From: Microbispora rosea
Lineage (GTDB): Bacteria > Actinomycetota > Actinomycetes > Streptosporangiales > Streptosporangiaceae
Direction of reading: 5' to 3'
Assembly (NCBI RefSeq): GCF_900156315.1
Contig: NZ_FTNI01000007.1
Span: 199,839-263,838, forward strand
DNA: 64,000 nt
Both the position numbers and the translations under genes were made by a program. Shown here in pieces: positions 61,924 through 64,000 of the stretch; positions within the stretch are counted from its first letter, which is position 1, and each line of letters opens with the position of its first letter. The notes under the pieces are model-generated. The model did not search any database. It had not been told where the DNA came from and worked only from the letters and a program-made list of their open reading frames with translations.

Positions 61924-63609
61924 TCAACCGACCCGCACGATCTGGAAACCGGCGGTGGCCAGGATGCGCGGCAGGTTGCGCACGGTGTCGCGGTCCTTCT
62001 CCTTCGCGGCGTCCGAGATGTTGTCCCAGCTGTCCAGGTCGGGGTGTCTCCTGTTCTCGTCGTCGCGGACCGGGCCGCGGGTCCATTCGTCGGCGACCAG
62101 GTCCCGCAGCCACCGTTCGTGCTCCATCATCGCAAGTTGCTCGATCTCGTAGTCCTTGAAGGCGAAATGCAGCTCGGGCTCCACACGGGGAGCGAGGGCG
62201 CAGCCGATGCTCGTCAGCTTGCGGCCGATGTCCTCGGCCTGCCGCCGGTTCGCCGCCCGCAGATGTGACGGCAGGCTCTCCCACGGCACCAGCGACGGGT
62301 TGGTCGCCCGCACGTGGCGGCGCGCGGTGTTCTCCGCGACGTAGCTCTCGTGGATCGCCCGGGCGAGCGTCTCCACCAGGTCCTCCCCGATGAGCCGCGG
62401 ATCGCCGGCCTCCTCGTTGACCGCGAAGACGCGCAGGGCGCCGGACAGCCCCTCCAGGAGGTGGACGTCCTCGAAGGCCCGGCTGAAGGTGCCGGCCTCC
62501 TCGACCCGCACCACGAGCGACCCCGGCCCGCAGTTCCACAGGCGCAGCGAGGTGAGCGCGGTCTTGAGCGCGAGGTCCTGGTCACCATGGCACACGAACA
62601 CCCGCTGGGGCGGCTCGGACGGCAGCAGCTCTCCCAGCGGCAGGTCGCCGGGCGGCGCGTCGTGCGTGGTCAGCGCGCACACCTCGGTCACGAACTCGAA
62701 TCTGCGGCACACGGCCTCGACGGTCCGCGCGGCGTCGGCGTCGATGACCGTCACGGGCAGCGGGTACGGCGCGGGGATCAGCCGCCGCCTGCGCGCCATC
62801 TCGACCAGCAGGCTGCGGCCGAAGGCGTCGAGCCCGATGACGACGACGGGCTGCTCGTTCACGATCGGGTGCCGGTCCAGGAGCACCCGGGCGGCGAGCT
62901 CGTCCAGATTGAAGAAGTCGAGGCGCAGCCGGGGCCTGCCGGGAAGACTCAGCCGGCGGGCCCGCAGGGCGGCGCACAGGTCGGGATCGGAGATCAGCGC
63001 GTACGCCGACAGGGGCCGCCTGCCGCCGGCTCTGGCCACGCCGTGCGCCGCCAGGGCGATCGCCGTGTTGACCGAGCTGTCCGGCTCGCAGGCGTACAGG
63101 ACGGCGGCCCGATGGATACCGGCGGCCCGGAGGGTGCCGGGGCTGCGCGCGTCGCCCCTGATGTAGAGCACCCGGCGATCGCCGGCGGTGGCCACCGGAG
63201 CCGAGCCGATCATCACGATCCGCGTGCTCGTCGCGCGCAGCCGTTCCACCAGGGCCAGGGCCGGCGACCCCGTGCCGCACACGACCACGTGCTCCTTCGA
63301 CCTGCGCGCCCGGAACCGGCGCAGTTCGGCGGCGAAAAGCAGGCGGGCTCCGTCGACGAGGGTGTAGATCGTCACGCCGGGTGCGGCGAAACGGGCGAAC
63401 TCCAGCATGGCCGGAAGCGGTTTCGGCTCGTCGAGCGGCGCGGAGTCGAATACGAACAGTTGCAGGTCCCAGTAGAGGAGGTCGAGGGGAGCGGACGGCA
63501 GATCCAGCGTTTTCGCATATGTGTGCAGGCCTATATATCCGGTCACCAGTGCGGCCACCGCAAGGCCCGCGAATACCGCACGCACCACGTAGCTCGCGGG
63601 AAAGGCCAT
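61924..63609 (-). CDS. Two-TM TrkA_N/RyR-domain protein
   Basis: A 561-aa protein, ATG 63609 with AGGA 6-9 nt upstream. Transmembrane helices at about 8-28 and 75-95 flank a 45-residue outer loop. Two Rossmann-type NAD-binding (TrkA_N-like) modules follow: VVVCGTGSPALALVERLRA (about 108-126) and PVVVIGLDAFGRSLLVEMA (about 251-269). The C terminus (about 490-555) is a RyR domain, with MMEHERWLRDLVADEW and DLDSWDNISDAAKEKDRDTV, the HExRW and PWxxLS..xKExDR signature known from ryanodine receptors and bacterial homologues. The layout suggests an NAD- or nucleotide-sensing ion channel. It heads a six-gene operon with a SLOG protein. Confidence 0.85.
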   Translation of the reverse strand: MAFPASYVVRAVFAGLAVAALVTGYIGLHTYAKTLDLPSAPLDLLYWDLQLFVFDSAPLDEPKPLPAMLEFARFAAPGVTIYTLVDGARLLFAAELRRFRARRSKEHVVVCGTGSPALALVERLRATSTRIVMIGSAPVATAGDRRVLYIRGDARSPGTLRAAGIHRAAVLYACEPDSSVNTAIALAAHGVARAGGRRPLSAYALISDPDLCAALRARRLSLPGRPRLRLDFFNLDELAARVLLDRHPIVNEQPVVVIGLDAFGRSLLVEMARRRRLIPAPYPLPVTVIDADAARTVEAVCRRFEFVTEVCALTTHDAPPGDLPLGELLPSEPPQRVFVCHGDQDLALKTALTSLRLWNCGPGSLVVRVEEAGTFSRAFEDVHLLEGLSGALRVFAVNEEAGDPRLIGEDLVETLARAIHESYVAENTARRHVRATNPSLVPWESLPSHLRAANRRQAEDIGRKLTSIGCALAPRVEPELHFAFKDYEIEQLAMMEHERWLRDLVADEWTRGPVRDDENRRHPDLDSWDNISDAAKEKDRDTVRNLPRILATAGFQIVRVG

Positions 63610-63793
63610 AAATCCTCGTCCTTCGCTGGGTGGCACGTGCCTTTATCGAAAATAACCCGCCAAAAGGGAGCGCTCCAGGGGCCGCCCGGTGACAGGTGCT
63701 GCCGTTCCGAGGCCGCCGGGCCCTTTCGCACCACAACGGTTCGGAGGATCGTGGGCCTGAGATCCTTCGACGATCGACACGGAGGGCCCGGCG

Positions 63794-64000
63794 TTGACGG
63801 ACGGGGTGTGGTCGGCGGATCGCGAGCGGCGCCTCGCGGTCGCGCAGCGGGGAAAGATCCATGGAGGCAGACCGGTGTTCCTGCTCCACGGGACGCCCGG
63901 CAGCCGGATCGGCCCCCTTCCACGTGAAGGTCTGCTCTATCGGCCACCCGTTACCCAAAAGAGAGGGACGAGCGCCGGCGGTTCGCGTAAGCGAGGGCGA
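63794..64000 (+). pseudogene. Start of an alpha/beta hydrolase, partial and possibly frameshifted
   Basis: TTG 63794 opens a frame with VFLLHGTPGSRIGPLPREGL (about 31-50), the N-terminal HG motif and the HGTPGSR turn typical of alpha/beta hydrolases. After LLYR (about 63946) the expected YDRPGYG continuation is absent in all forward frames up to the edge. The window ends 50 bp later, so truncation by the edge and real damage cannot be separated. Upstream 63610-63793 has no other gene. Confidence 0.5.

Overview
The window is strongly GC-rich, coding-dense DNA with many GTG and TTG starts, short or overlapping gene junctions, a WhiB-family regulator, SigE-family sigma factor, PucR and PadR regulators, Pkn-type kinases, an actinobacterial-type sulfite/APS reductase operon and short-Q-loop cytochrome bd. 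This is a chromosomal segment of an actinomycete. The gene families, together with the many degenerate short tandem repeats, fit Streptosporangiales (Streptosporangium/Nonomuraea/Microbispora-like); that placement is an inference. No tRNA, rRNA, CRISPR array, complete insertion sequence, prophage or replication origin was seen.

Layout. 0-8.5 kb: AzlCD amino-acid exporter, GlgX glycogen debranching enzyme, OsmC peroxiredoxin, AidB-like acyl-CoA dehydrogenase, an ankyrin/HEAT protein and a DUF1707 protein. 8.5-11.8 kb: SigE-family sigma factor with a membrane partner, an inverted-repeat relic, a GNAT acetyltransferase and an Rpn-type nuclease-like gene. 11.7-15.7 kb: assimilatory sulfur operon (ferredoxin sulfite reductase, zinc-ribbon peptide, APS reductase, CbiX chelatase) preceded by an apparently leaderless 27-aa RRHVDLL-type leader peptide whose 3' end lies in one arm of a possible terminator hairpin. 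15.8-20.8 kb: YihY/BrkB membrane protein, ZTP riboswitch plus glyA, a GATCTTGC repeat cluster, rsgA and a phosphoribosyltransferase. 20.8-29 kb: WhiB protein, an iron-box-controlled thioredoxin-like [2Fe-2S] protein, divergent GlpD and alkyl-DHAP-synthase-like flavoenzymes, a metallophosphoesterase and a family-A DNA polymerase. 29-33.2 kb: two Ser/Thr kinases.

33.3-44.5 kb is a coherent nitrogen/purine-type island. A DUF2877-FdrA-DUF1116 operon (AllH/F/G type, oxamate carbamoyltransferase in E. coli) runs leftwards. A PucR regulator, an S4 peptide, an NCS2 uracil/xanthine permease and a three-subunit form II molybdenum hydroxylase run rightwards. 44.5-48 kb: VapBC and CydAB. 48-51.7 kb: CoxG-like SRPBCC protein, FAD monooxygenase with PadR regulator, and a FrnE-type DsbA protein. 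51.7-58.7 kb: HyuA/HyuB, a small conserved peptide, a class III CoA-transferase and a fused AccA/AccD-like carboxyltransferase. 58.7-63.6 kb: six tightly packed leftward genes headed by a two-TM TrkA_N-RyR protein and a SLOG-fold protein, probably nucleotide-linked sensing or conflict genes, followed by DUF418, a nitrilase-family amidohydrolase and two proteins of unknown function. The right edge holds the start of an alpha/beta hydrolase that seems damaged.

The most interesting items are the putative cysteine-responsive leader peptide/attenuator before sulfite reductase, the TrkA_N-RyR/SLOG pair, and the FdrA-type operon around PucR with shared TTGGC-N6-TGCC sites. A recurring oddity is a set of unrelated 11-28 bp degenerate tandem repeats in intergenic gaps and in low-complexity protein linkers.
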